Assembly: GCA_028023455.1 (NCBI GenBank)
Contig: JAQFVV010006718.1
Coordinates: forward strand, 124,001 to 188,000
Source: Epiperipatus broadwayi
Taxonomy: Eukaryota > Onychophora > Udeonychophora > Euonychophora > Peripatidae
Length of the DNA stretch: 64,000 nucleotides
Direction of reading: 5' to 3'
Within the stretch, counting starts at the first letter, position 1; each line of letters begins with the position of its first letter. The notes beneath the pieces were generated by a model that saw only the letters and a list, made by a program, of their open reading frames with translations, was not told the origin of the DNA and made no database searches. Made by a program: the position numbers and the translations under genes. Below, piece by piece: positions 22,686 to 34,789 of this stretch.

Positions 22686-24475
22686 TGTAACTTTAACAGA
22701 ACAGATGCTGTACCGATTCGATGTAGTCATAAATTTACAAATTATGAATTTATAAAGGAAGCAATTTATTAAATTCTGAAATAATTTTAATCTGTAAAAT
22801 ATCGAGATTTAATTCTCTTCTTGAATTAAATGGTTTCTTAAATCAAGCCAGCCAAATTATAACTCACCAAAGGGCATGGACCGACTTGGCTATCATATAC
22901 TTGTAAATAAATCACACGAATCAAACACAGCTGTTTTATATCTCATATAAAGCAAATAAAATACCAATCCCCCTATCGCTTACGCTTAGGGTTATATAAC
23001 TGCTTTAGTAACTAATGCAGAGAACACTTAGAATTATACTAATAATAAACATTATAACTATTATCAATAAGCTAAGGGAGGAGGAGAAACCTAGACTCAC
23101 ACCCATAACACTTTAAGGACTTCGGTATTTCCACATAAGTTACAATTAATTTATTTCCAATACACATCTCCCTACATTCTCCTCTTCCACCAAACTTTAT
23201 TATCTCTAGCTTCTCCACACTGTTGTATTTTCATGATCCGATATGCATGGAATAAACAGTTTTATGGATTTAATCATTATAAAGCCACATTAATTCTGTA
23301 ATAATAATAAGTTTATGAGCTCTTATTTCATAGTTGGAAAAATATAATCTCAGAGTTCAAATCAGAAATGCAAAATTTCAGATGGTAATTTAAGATTTAT
23401 TGCTAACCAATAAATGTTATCCAAGCGATTATAATTTAAGTAGACTTATACTTGATCTCTGAGCTAATATCTACTTTTCATCAGCCCATAATAATAAGAA
23501 AATCTTATAAATTACTAAACTGTTAACTAAAATAGAATATTCAATTCATTTTAAAATTTGAACTAGAATACCATCGACTGTGAGCGCATTCAAACACCAG
23601 CAATAGGAAAAGGGATTTTATATCCACTCAAGATATTAGTCACAACACAATAAATTTATGAAAAGGAAAATAATAATTAATTTAAAAGTGACGTAATAAT
23701 TTGTAAAAACAAGTTATGAACGTTTTTTTAAAGCAAATTTCGGATTTCAGGAGAAAATATCAATTTTAAAATCAAACTTTTGTAATGCGTCTGTACCAGA
23801 ATAAGCATTACAATATTTATTTAAAATTTTGTATGATTACATCTCTGGATTTCGTGGGTAGGAAAAACATTAAGGCACAAAACCAAATTTTAATTAACGC
23901 AAAAACATTTATTAACAAATCAAGTTTTAAAAAAACTACAAAACTTTAATCTAACATAGCATCGTAGCAATCCAGTTAATAAAATATTTACAGATAATTC
24001 ACAATTGCCACTGAGAAAATGATCACTCTTTTGTGCTTAAGACATTTCTACATGGCATGCCTCTATTCATCACAAATATACTGTAACAGTCAAGTTTGTA
24101 CATTCGCGTAACAGAATTCAGAATCCAAGCAAGAGACCGAAGCTGACCAGACTAGGACTGTGACATCCCAAGTCCGACCACACTTCAACTCGTAAGCCAG
24201 TACTCCAAGACTCAACACCCTACGAATGACCACCTTGAAATTACACGTAGCATACCCTTTTATTCGCGGCCGACACAGGTCAGGGAGAAACAATGAGACT
24301 CATAACTAAATTACAAATTGATCGTATCTAACGAATAGTTAACTAAATGGAGACCTTTAATAATACACATTCTATAACATAATAATAATGAGAATTGGAT
24401 GGAATAATGAAACTGAGAGTGGATTAGGTTAATTTACTAAAGCTTAATTTCTTCAACAATAAGTTTTATCTAACA
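22686..24475 (-). repeat. Possible LTR remnant with primer-site-like flank
   Basis: On the minus strand it would run TGTTAGATAAAAC ... AAAGTTACA, 1.79 kb with TG...CA ends and (TA)n on the 5' side. Immediately after the CA comes ATT and TGGCGCCCCG, which resembles a TGGCGC-type tRNA primer site, then another (TA)n. The length is close to the 1.82-kb LTR inferred next door. No second copy is in the window, so this is a weak call. A 67-codon minus frame at 24090-24293 in a GC-richer patch has no recognisable motif. Confidence 0.35.
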
Positions 24476-24492
24476 TATATATATATATATAT

Positions 24493-26309
24493 TGTAACCG
24501 TCGGAATTGTCGAATGCTGTAGTCCCTTTCAATTGAAGAAAGAAAGGCCCAAAACGTTGGTGCCAATTGAAACTGACTGAATTGATGGATGAAGGTGATG
24601 GTTAGGATGATCAATCTGATCTGATAAAAAATCTAAAAATCCAATATAAATTAATCTGGTCTAGCTCAATCGGGTCGCCATTATATAATAAACCATCACA
24701 AAGCACAAATAATCTCTTTTAAAGTTTCATTTACCTAAGCTATATGTAAAATGAAGAGATAATGCGACCATCTGCTCCAGACATCAACAAATCCGTCACA
24801 ATTACAATATAAATTGTATAGAGCAGTGAAACCAACTACTATTGCCCTAAACAATAATATAGGATTAGGCTAATTACTTGATTGGCAATCTAATCAAAAC
24901 CAAATCCCATTAATAACTAACACAGACTCCAACACATATATATATTTTATTAGCCTGTTACTTATTACAGTAATTTAACTCTACTTTATTATTTAAAGAT
25001 GCTGCTTTTATGAATTAATGGATAAGCTTCTAAGTACCTGTAATAGCACTTTACAAAACATTTGTTTGCAAACAGACATTATTTAAACAACAAAACAAAA
25101 TAATGCCTGAACCCAAATATGCATATATCTATTTTAGCAAACGCTAAATAGACAGATAAACACTCTATTAGCTCATTTCTAACTTTATCATGTCCAATCA
25201 CATTATATAAAAGACATATAGAGCTTCTATTGGATGTTTATTAAACTGTGAGCCTTAATACACCTTGTTTGAAAATTTTAAACAATTGAGTAAAATTGAT
25301 TGATAACAATTAAAACACATGATTATATTTGATATTTATATAGATTGAAATAATATTCAATTGAATCGGTCAATGAAATTTATTCTCTTCATGTTATAAG
25401 AGTCTAAGAAAATATCCAAGACGAATTATTCCAAACTAAACGATAAAGTATAATTTAGATCTCTATAACGGAATCAGACAAACATGAAATGATTGACTTT
25501 GTACTATTAACTAAGATAAATGATAATATGTATGTATAATTTTCGCATGCAAATATAAATATGAAAATTATATAGAAACAAAATAAATTTACTAGTAAGC
25601 TAAACATACCTTATCTTATATTCCAATTTGCTTACCAAGCTGGGCCTGAATTCCGCTACTTAAATGGCTACGCCGTCTTACGCAATCCAAATAAGACAAA
25701 ATAATTAAACTAGTCTTGATATTCAAATTAACTCAATTTATTAGATTATAAGAAAGAAAATTGACAATATTCATAATATAATACATCCGAAATGACTTTA
25801 TATTTTAGATGGGTTGATTAAATAAAATGATCATATTGCTATGTGTTTCTCTATATACGTGTTGCAATAACAATAACGACACAAACAAAAAAAAATAAAT
25901 GAATAAATGACAGGAAAGGCCCTTAGATATTTTACTAAAATAAAATATACATATAACCTATACCAAAATGTGAAATAGGAGGATATCAAAATCTATTTGT
26001 TTATCAAAATAATTACGGATAAATGAATATAAAATAAAGAATATTTTGAGCCTCTCCGATCATTTTCATCTAATAGCTTATACTACTTTTAGATAAAAAA
26101 AAAATCATCATATTTTACTACATAAAAAAAAAATATAACACACGTACATTTTTTTTATAAAAAAAAAATCATACCATATTTTTATAAATCAGTTCGTTCA
26201 CTGTTTACTGGTCTATCGATCGACCTCAACCATAGTGTATAGAAAAGTTTCTCCGTCAGAAATGGTAATCGTAAACCCTGCAATACTTCATTAAAAAGTT
26301 TCCTTTTCA
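24493..26309 (-). repeat. 3' LTR of the minus-strand element (~1.8 kb)
   Basis: The inner 0.6 kb (24493-25098) matches 31737-32327. The upstream limit is inferred: on the minus strand a long purine run ends exactly at TGAAAAGG (26309), giving TG at the LTR start, and the LTR ends GGTTACA at 24493. The portion beyond 25105 has no second copy here to confirm it. Confidence 0.65.
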
Positions 26310-26368
26310 ATTTTTTTTTTTTTCTTTTTCCTTCTTTTCCCTTTTTTCCTCCTTTCTCTTCTCTCCTG
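26310..26368 (-). promoter_or_regulatory. Polypurine tract
   Basis: The plus strand is almost pure T and C for nearly 60 bases, so the minus strand is A/G-rich immediately upstream of the proposed LTR start. This is where an LTR element primes plus-strand DNA. Confidence 0.6.
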
Positions 26369-28570
26369 AAGATGTGAGTGCACTTTGACTATTCCCATTA
26401 TGAGGTGAAGTGATCCATTGGGTTCATGTTCCGATGTTTATGCAAATCCATTTTTTTTTTTTTTTTATTTTTACTTCATAGGTTTCTTCTTATTTATTTT
26501 TTTTTTTTTATTGTTGCCGCCTTCCGAGACTCCCTTTCCACTGCCCGCTGAATGATTGAACGGGCAGACAATTCCTTTATTTTTTCATGTTTTATAGTTT
26601 TACATCCAAAATATTAAAAAAAAATTCATTTTTTTTTTTTTTTTTTTTAAAGACACGGAAAATAAATCTGTCCTTTACTATTGCAAAATGATAAAGCTTG
26701 TGTGTCCTGTTATCTTCTGAAACGTCATTTTTATATGTTCTCTTTCTGACGTTGTCTTATCCTGGCGACCACACACGGTTATAGATAAGAAGATACGTGA
26801 AGATTAAATCCAAATTCGATTACAATTTTTTTTTCTTTAATATCATTTTATAAACCAAAATACAAAATTGATATAATAACCTTTTAAATTATTGATACAC
26901 ATCAATGATTTACACCTATCTATATACTTCCCTTTAATAATAATATTTTTATAAAAAAAAATCTATAAATAAAATGTACACAACATATATGTAAACATTA
27001 AACTGTATGTAATAATGTTACTATGGTGTCTGCATTCATATCTGAAAAGTATAAAATAATATCAATCCGATTTAGTTAAATTTATATTATGCTGAATGGT
27101 TTACTATGTTTTTCTTTTCTTTTCTTACATTTTTTTTTTTTTATATCTATACCTGGATCATCAATTTGAACACTCACAACATCTCCCCTCTACAGAGAAA
27201 AAAAAAAATAACAACGACGCCTTTTTCCTTCCCTCTCTAAAATCATTAAACGTCTTAATCTCTGCACAGAGAAACATCCACCACTTCCGTTTGCCTTGAT
27301 TTTAATATCATTTGAAATGTTAGTAAAAAAAAATCTAAAATATCTTATTCCTATAGAAGAAATGTGGAATTCGTTCATTCCATTTATGATTGACTAATTG
27401 GTTCACCTATACGTATATATATTTCCCCTTTTTTTTTTTTTTTTTTACGATCAAATTATTACATCTTTATATTCTCATTTACAATTTTCTGGACAATAAT
27501 GCTTTAAAATTAGAGTCAAACAAGAAAATCATTTAGTATTTGCTTTATACAAGCTAAATGTATTATGGAACAAAATTCATTTATAAGCCAAATATTATTA
27601 GTTACTTTCTAATAATCATATATTTTCATTGCATTTTTAAAATATATACATATTCACTATTTTGTTTTCTTAAAACTCAACAATAGCTTTTATTATTATT
27701 TCCTTTAGACATATCTGTAGTTCACTTCCGTGATACTACTATGGGCCTAAATTTTAAACATTCAATATTGTCATAAAGTGAGAATGGAGCTTTAGTTATT
27801 CAATATCCCATATTTATTCAATTCCTGTCTTGGACATTGAAAATATTAACCTTTAAAGTCACTTTTCCTATAAAACAATCTAAACAAATGAAACTTAACT
27901 CATACAGTGAGCCGGAGATTCAAAACAACAGAGATATCCCACTTTTAAATCACTTCTAATACTAAAGTAAATCGACTAAATGTTAATTAAATCTAATTTT
28001 AATTTCTGGAGGATCTGACAACTACTTTACAAACCAATCTGTGCTCTACATTGATGCTAATCAGGGACATTTATGTTTGAATAGCTTTATTTTATACAGG
28101 TTAGGGAAACTACTAAACATTTCTCTTTAAAATTATAACTCATATTAACAGATAAATCCTGCCATCAAGGATTTCTTCCTACCTGCCAACGAATAATAAT
28201 AATAAGTCGGGACATCTGTCGACTTCAGACTTCAATATAATCTTATATAGAGTTATGAGCCACAACACACATCTATAGTTCTGTCAACTTCCTCAAAGAA
28301 AAGACTTAACCATACAAATATTTACAATTTACAAATAGCACAGACATTAAAATCTTACACTCTATATCTCCAATGCATTAAATAACACATTCACCATCAT
28401 CAGTCAATTCCACAAGGTTTAATTTTAAACAGTACTTACATACTATACAATGAAAATTTTCAAAAGTACTTTGACTATAAATATTTCTCACTATTACTAA
28501 TGACTTTTGGTCATAATAATAACTATCATAAGACATACTAATAAAGTTACTTTAGTGAATGTCTTCTTAT
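26369..28570 (-). other. Non-coding 3' region of the minus-strand element
   Basis: About 2.2 kb with long T homopolymers on the plus strand (near 26450, 26500, 26630, 27130 and 27430). No credible frame is present; the short frames near 27100-27380 are low complexity. Confidence 0.5.
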
Positions 28571-29207
28571 TTAATTGGGTGGGGCTGCTGGTTTTAAGCT
28601 TCGGGCATTGAAGGTACCTTTTTCACCTTCTGGGGTTTCTATGAGAAATGCATTCTCCCCCACTTTTCTTTTTATTTGGAATGGTCCCTCATACACATTC
28701 AAAAACTTTTTGAATTTATAATTCTGCGGGTCACTGACTTGGGGAGTTCTTACAAATACAAAATCTCCTACTTTAAATCTACAAGGCTTATGAGAGGCGT
28801 GGGTAATTCTTTTCTGTCCCATCTCTCTCAAATTCTGGCTAGCCTTTGCTAAGTCATGATCATAATCTACTTTTTCTTCAGTTATAATCGGTAATGGTGT
28901 TTTAATTAATATGGGCTCTCTATATCCAAAATGCAAATACATTGGGGTGTATTTAGTGGATTCATTCTGTGTTATATTGATATAGTGAATGACATCCTTT
29001 AATTTATTTACCCATACATGGTGGTTGCTTCCTAGGTATACCCTAAATAATCTACCCAGCTCACGCATAATTCTTTCACATGGGTTAGATTGAGGGTTCC
29101 TAATTGAACACAGAATATGTTTTATACCCTGCCGTTCAATCCAACCTTTCCACTCCTTAGATAGGAATGATGTAGCATGGTCTGTCTCAATGGCAACATA
29201 GGGATTT
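28571..29207 (-). pseudogene. Integrase, C-terminal part (gypsy type)
   Basis: Open from the deletion junction to the stop at 28571. It begins in the catalytic core at VAIETDHATSF, holding the second Asp of the DDE triad. It continues GIKHILCSIRNPQSNPCER, where the Glu about 35 residues later is the third catalytic residue. Near the end GPFQI belongs to a GPY/F-like module of gypsy integrases. The zinc-binding N-terminus and first Asp are missing. A methionine at 29068 is internal and not a real start. Integrase would insert element DNA in the nucleus; this piece cannot. Confidence 0.85.
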
Positions 29208-29475
29208 CAGAATCGATTTCAGCAATCTTATTATAAAAATTTTCAGAGATAAGGGAAATTTGACTCCCTGAATCAAGTAAAGCCCTTACTGATGTACCTT
29301 GAATAACTATAACAATTTCTGGACAATAATTAAGGGTATAACTTTCCAAATCCCTATCATAATCATTATCTTCTGTTTCAAAATTTATTGATTCCAAATA
29401 ACTAAAAATATCATGGCTCCCCAAATTCACTATACTATGAGGCTCCCGCAGTGAGGAACATTCCAACGAGGCCAT
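29200..29475 (-). pseudogene. Retropepsin-like aspartic protease, truncated
   Basis: The frame starts MASLECSSLREPHS and has the catalytic signature ALLDSGSQISLISENFYNKI, with DSG as the active-site triplet (family norm D-T/S-G). It stays in register to about IPMLP, where the deletion to integrase occurs; the frame then runs on out of phase into integrase sequence to 29122. The flap and second half of the protease and the following polymerase are missing. Its reading frame is -1 relative to gag, joined by a slippery site. Confidence 0.85.
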
Positions 29476-29477
29476 TT

Positions 29478-29487
29478 TTAATTTAAA
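29478..29487 (-). promoter_or_regulatory. Gag-pro -1 ribosomal frameshift site
   Basis: On the minus strand TTTAAAT (29481-29487) lies in the phase T-TTA-AAT, immediately before the gag stop TAA (29478-29480). This is a canonical X-XXY-YYZ slippery heptamer, and a -1 slip enters the protease frame directly. An ATG also lies two bases past the stop, so reinitiation is an alternative. A downstream pseudoknot was not evaluated. Confidence 0.75.
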
Positions 29488-31438
29488 GGTTTAGTCTTAG
29501 GCCTAGCCCCTAGCATTTTCACAGGTGTGTTCTGTGATGTGCTGACAGGATAACTTCCTGCTGCACATGCACCCTTTTCTGCTCTATCATAACCTTTGGG
29601 ATTGGTCCTGTTTGTATTTACTGGTGCTAAAGATTTGGCATATTTAGTGCCTCTATAATACCTATCATTTCTATTATCTAAGGTCCTTCTATTTCTATAA
29701 CATTTAATGGGAGAAACATTGTAAGTAGGATCATTTCTGTGGTGTTTATGACTACTCCCTGTAGGTGCTTCACTTGCCTCAAGTGATCCAAGTATATCGG
29801 ACACCTCTTCAACAGTATGCCTATCGGCAGCAATCAGAGTTTTCTCAATATGGCGTGGCAGGTTTCTCCTAATGATACGAATTATTTGGTTTTCCGACAA
29901 CGGATATGCGGTCAGCATTTTCAATTTTGCTGTCTGCATCCGGAAAAATTGAGTCAAGCTACCCTTGCTAACACTATATTTATCTTGGCTAATCTGGTGC
30001 CTAATATTGTCCTGTTTATCTTCCCCCCAAAAACCATTCAACAATATATATTTAAAATCCCCATATGTTTCGGGCTTATTAAACAAGGACTTCCACCAGT
30101 GTTTGGCAGATGCACTCAAATGATTACTAGCCACCGACAATTTTTCCATTTCACTTAATCTACTTAATGAGAATAGCTCTTCCAGTGCGCTTAGATACTC
30201 TATAGGGTTTTCATCATAATCACCCTTGAAGACTTTGAGCTGAATAAACCTTGCTATGTTTCCATCTATCTTTTCTCTCTTAACTTCTTCTGGGCTATGT
30301 ATTAATTTATTATTTTCATCCCCATACATTGATAGTATATCATGATCACTTCTACTTAACTTATTTTCTGTGGTCAAATATTGATATGGTTTATCCATTA
30401 GACTATCATTACCCTTTACCATAGTATCCTTTATTCCTACTATTTTATCTTCCAACATTATAGATATCCTATGATTGAGATTTATTTCCTGTTCCTCCAA
30501 ATGCCTGCTTATTTCTTGTTTTAGTATCTTGCTATTGTCTTTCATTTCATTATAAACCTCATCTTGATTTTTAGCATACTTTTCTAACTGTTGCAATGAT
30601 GATTGGTGACTATCTAGTCTATCCTTTAAATCGTCTAACTCTCTTGCCTTCCCTTGCTCAATATTGCTTAACTCTTCTTGGACACCTAGTAGACTATTCT
30701 GCGATTCTGTATACACTTTCTGTAATTTCTTTATTTCATTATCAGCCTTATTATGTTTCTTGCACACCTCTTTATATTCAACTTTCATCTGGCTTTGAAG
30801 ATCCTTAACTTCTAGCTTAAGATTGTTTACTTCTACTTTTGAAGCCTCTTGACCATCCTTGTAAGCTTTCTCAAATTTTGTGTACTTTTTCTCTGGTTCT
30901 TTGTACCCAACTTTACAATTTTTAACTTCCTCATTCAAGTTTTCAAATCTATTTTCTAATCTTTCTTGTAATTTATTTAACTGGTCCCTTAGCTCATTAA
31001 ATCTGCTATCACATTTACTATCAGATTTTTTTAATTGAGCATCTAAGTCATATTTTAATTCCTCAAACTTTGCATTAGTAGCATTTAGCTCTATTTTGCA
31101 TAAGCCAATTGTAATATTTACCTCCTCTCTAAATTCTTTATTTTCTTTAATCATATCACCCAGTTTATTATTCATGTCTTCTCTTAATATTTGATTATAT
31201 CTCTACTCATATCACTAAATTTATCATTTATTTCACTACTTATATCTTCTCTTAACTTATTATTATCTCTGCTCATATCACCAAATTTATCATTTATATC
31301 ACCAAACCTGGCGTTTATACCTTCAAATTTATTATTCATATCACTTTTCATATCATTCATATTTTCCATTAATTCTTTTAGAATTGGATACAAATCTCCT
31401 TCAGGTTTTGATAATTTTTCTTTCTTATGGCCTTCCAT
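29478..31438 (-). pseudogene. Gag of the minus-strand gypsy-type element, one frameshift
   Basis: It starts MEGHKKEKLSKPEGDL (ATG at 31436-31438). The N-terminal half is a long coiled coil made partly of repeated short units (NDKFGDMSRD-type). A stop at 31184 and a frame change near 31185-31200 interrupt it; the rest is open from 31175 to 29478 (565 codons). Comparison of neighbouring internal repeats suggests a single missing base. The capsid domain follows (ARFIQLKVFKGD, ASAKHWWKSL, GFWGEDKQDN), related to the gag at 6.0-7.3 kb. No CCHC knuckle is seen. The basic tail ends at the frameshift site. Confidence 0.85.
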
Positions 31439-31715
31439 TTTTATTTTCTATTTCTGTCAAATATAATATCTCTATTTTAAATAAATTGCGAAATACCTTA
31501 CTTTTATTTATTCTTACATAAAACATATCTATCCGTTCAATCCTGCGGCTGCGAACAAAATCCCCAAAGAACGACAACAACAAATATTTTAATATCTTAT
31601 TTAAACCCATGATATAATATAATCAACTATATAACTCCACCAATGCATATAAAAATAATACTATGTTTTAGCATCCATATGAGACTCAAACTTGGGTCTT
31701 TAATTGGTTATTTCG

Positions 31716-31733
31716 GCCCGAGTTGATGCGCCA
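31716..31733 (-). promoter_or_regulatory. Primer binding site for tRNA
   Basis: Three bases after the LTR end (GGTTACA, 31737) the minus strand reads TGGCGCATCAACTCGGGC. A TGG start just inside the 5' LTR is the expected complement of a tRNA CCA end. Which tRNA is not identified. Confidence 0.7.
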
Positions 31734-31736
31734 TTT

Positions 31737-32934
31737 TGTAACCGTCGGAATTGTCGAATGCTGTAGTCCCTTTCAATTGAAGAAAGAAAGGCCCAAAACG
31801 TTGGTGCCAATTGAAACTGACTGAATTGATGGATGAAGGTGATGGTTAGGATGATCAATCTGATCTGATAAAAAATCTAAAAATCCAATATAAATTAATC
31901 TGGTCTAGCTCAATCGGGTCGCCATTATATAATAAACCATCACAAAGCACAAATAATCTCTTTTAAAGTTTCATTTACCTAAGCTATATGTAAAATGAAG
32001 AGATAATGCGACCATCTGCTCCAGACATCAACAAATCCGTCACAATTACAATATAAATTGTATAGAGCAGTGAAACCAACTACTATTGCCCTAAACAATA
32101 ATATAGGATTAGGCTAATTACTTGATTGGCAATCTAATCAAAACCAAATCCCATTAATAACTAACACAGACTCCAACACATATATATATTTTATTAGCCT
32201 GTTACTTATTACAGTAATTTAACTCTACTTTATTATTTAAAGATGCTGCTTTTATGAATTAATGGATAAGCTTCTAAGTACCTGTAATAGCACTTTACAA
32301 AACATTTGTTTGCAAACAGACATTATTTTGTTTTGTTGTTTAAATAATGTCTGTTTGCAAACAAATGTTTTGTAAAGTGCTATTACAGGTACTTAGAAGC
32401 TTATCCATTAATTCATAAAAGCAGCATCTTTAAATAATAAAGTAGAGTTAAATTACTGTAATAAGTAACAGGCTAATAAAATATATATATGTGTTGGAGT
32501 CTGTGTTAGTTATTAATGGGATTTGGTTTTGATTAGATTGCCAATCAAGTAATTAGCCTAATCCTATATTATTGTTTAGGGCAATAGTAGTTGGTTTCAC
32601 TGCTCTATACAATTTATATTGTAATTGTGACGGATTTGTTGATGTCTGGAGCAGATGGTCGCATTATCTCTTCATTTTTACATATAGCTTAGGTAAATGA
32701 AACTTTAAAAGAGATTATTTGTGCTTTGTGATGGTTTATTATATAATGGCGACCCGATTGAGCTAGACCAGATTAATTTATATTGGATTTTTAGATTTTT
32801 TATCAGATCAGATTGATCATCCTAACCATCACCTTCATCCATCAATTCAGTCAGTTTCAATTGGCACCAACGTTTTGGGCCTTTCTTTCTTCAATTGAAA
32901 GGGACTACAGCATTCGACAATTCCGACGGTTACA
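31737..32934. repeat. Snap-back inverted LTR (replaces the 5' LTR)
   Basis: 31737-32327 matches the 3' LTR end in direct order; 32343-32934 is the same sequence inverted. A 15-base loop (32328-32342) separates them, bounded by CATTATT and AATAATG. In the intact LTR (25077-25105) the same CATTATT and AATAATG flank the loop in the opposite orientation. The arms are nearly identical. The upstream part of the LTR, which should hold the promoter, is absent here, so transcription from this end is doubtful. Confidence 0.9.
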
Positions 32935-32953
32935 ATATATATATATATATATA

Positions 32954-33369
32954 TTACAAATTTTAAACATGTAAAATGCATGCAGGTATTTAATGGCTGA
33001 AGAGTTTTAGATGTGCTCTTCGTACAGATTCTTTTATCAGATTAATAAATAATTTTACATTTAAGTAGGATGAACGCAACCATTATTCATCTTACTGAAT
33101 TCATAAAAGCCATAGATTGCTTTGATGTGTTACAATTTGTATACACTTATTTCATGGATTTATATATAATAAATGCACGCAGGCATTTAAATAAATAGCT
33201 TATCACTACGCCATGTCTATAGTGTAACATATGCAGACTCCTCTTAATGTGTGGCTGAATACTAATAATTAAACTAAAACCTTGGTCAACACTTACAGTA
33301 GACGTTTCTCGTCTGTTTATATTTATTTAATTAGCTTAAATAGGGCTGCAATAACTTAGATTGACCAGA
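32954..33369. other. No feature recognised
   Basis: AT-rich, no frame or repeat recognised. Confidence 0.4.
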
Positions 33370-33685
33370 CTTTTAAGAATATCTCAGACAATTGCTGAAA
33401 GAACTAAAATAGGGAGGTAGAGTTGGCTGCTCTGCATGTACTAATGCACTATAGCACCAGCAATACAATAATAAAGTCACTCTGCGGATGGATTGGAAAA
33501 TCAAGGGTTTCTGCGACCAACGCCTGTAACCTGAAAACCGATCGTTAAGCTGCATGAAAAGGAACAACTAGTTCAGAAAGGTGGGGGACTTATGTGCTAA
33601 CCTGGCCTTAAACTCAGGCTTCACGACTGCTCTACCCTCTGAGAGGAAGATGTGCTAGCTTAACCGAGGCTCCACCCTGTTTAAG
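33370..33685 (-). mobile_element. SINE-like element with tRNA-like head
   Basis: On the minus strand TCAGAGGGTAGAGCA (near 33640) resembles a tRNA A box and TGAGTTTAAGGCC (near 33610) a B box. A ~240-base GC-richer body continues to about 33370. It contains a 64-codon frame (33373-33567) that I do not regard as a gene. Other copies are not present in the window. Confidence 0.4.
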
Positions 33686-33689
33686 TAAA

Positions 33690-34515
33690 TACGTGGCAGC
33701 AAAACGAGAAAAATATTAAAGTGAATGAATCACATTAGCCAAGCAAAGCATTTTATAAAATGTAATATTCTATATGCAAGAACAATAGCTTATTAGCTTA
33801 ATCAAATAGAAGCCAACTCTTAGGTAGCATGATAAAATATATGCTAGAGACGGGAATAATTACAGATAATCTTTGCTGTTCCAGCTCAATCTAATTTGTT
33901 ATTGATCAAATAACTAGTATTTAAGAAGGAGGAAAAGTATATTTGAAGGGGTTAATAAATAGCTTAAATAGCAAATATACTTATAAATATTTATCAAGGT
34001 TAGTCTATTTCTTAGTATTTAAAAATTAAACCGCCCTAAAACAAGCCACATTGCAAAAATTTGCAAACAAACAATTATCAAAAAAATAATAAATAATAAC
34101 GAGCGAGTCGTTACTATTTTCTTAAGAGGGTTTTCGAAACAGCGCACAGAAATAAAATTATAAATAATTACGTGAAGATGTTTTAATTAATCTCTTCTTG
34201 AAATATTAAAATTTAGAATTCGCTATTTCGAAGCGTCAGCATGTTATAAAATAAATATTAAACTATTAAAAACTATGTGATAAAAAAAAACTAGACATGA
34301 CTGCAGTGATAGTTTAAAGTAGAAAACATTAATTAATTTCTTAAAGAGATTTTAAAAGCAAGTGGATGATTACAGATTTTAAAACAATAAAAGAAAAGTT
34401 TAATATTAAAAATATATATTGAGTGGTTAGTTAGCTAGCTAGAATTTAAAAGGTAGTTTGAAATTATACATAAAATATACAGAAAATATATAGAGCTCTG
34501 CAGTTTAAAGTGATT
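33690..34515. other. AT-rich sequence, no gene recognised
   Basis: No frame, RNA or repeat recognised. Confidence 0.4.
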
Positions 34516-34549
34516 TACCGTTATTATTATGTGCTTGAGCTTGGTGAGT

Positions 34550-34690
34550 TTCCTGGGCGGCTTGCGGCATGCTCTTCTTTTACGGGTGGTCTGTAGATAT
34601 TATAGCGGCATTCTTCTTTTTTTCAGTTAGATGGTAGATATTATAGCGGCATTCTTCTTTTGGGTTAGGTTGTAGATGTTATGGTGGCAT
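34550..34690. repeat. Tandem ~40-bp minisatellite
   Basis: About three to four diverged copies of GTAGATATTATAGCGGCATTC followed by TTCTTTT, at roughly 34590, 34630 and 34670, with an earlier degraded copy near 34560. Confidence 0.7.
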
Positions 34691-34780
34691 TCTTGCTTAT
34701 AAACGGTGTCGGATGGAAATGAACCCGTCGCCTCCTTATGGAGTGGCAGCTAAGATGGCCACACTAGCCGGACATCTCAG
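34690..34780 (-). mobile_element. tRNA-like SINE fragment
   Basis: Minus strand: CTAGTGTGGCCATCTTAGCTG, a hairpin GCCACTCC-ATAA-GGAGGC and GACGGGTTCATTTCC, which resembles a B box. The pattern is tRNA-like, but the copy is short and no flanking duplication is seen. Confidence 0.4.
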
Positions 34781-34789
34781 TTCAAAACT

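Larger units (their letters stand above)
24493..32934 (-). mobile_element. Rearranged Ty3/gypsy-type LTR element, pol-deleted
   Basis: Reading on the minus strand: a disrupted 5' LTR (32934-31737), primer site, gag, protease, integrase C-terminal half, a 2.2-kb non-coding 3' region, polypurine tract and 3' LTR (26309-24493). Both outer ends read TGTAACCGTCGG inward and both touch (TA)n, so the whole element sits in a TA microsatellite. RT, RNase H and the front of integrase are missing, so it cannot move alone. The element ends with the same terminal sequence in inverted instead of direct orientation, because its 5' LTR was replaced by a fold-back. Confidence 0.85.

Noticed and set aside
24090-24293. 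67-codon minus frame in a GC-richer patch as a host exon
   Set aside because: No motif, no splice context, and it lies in a possible LTR remnant.
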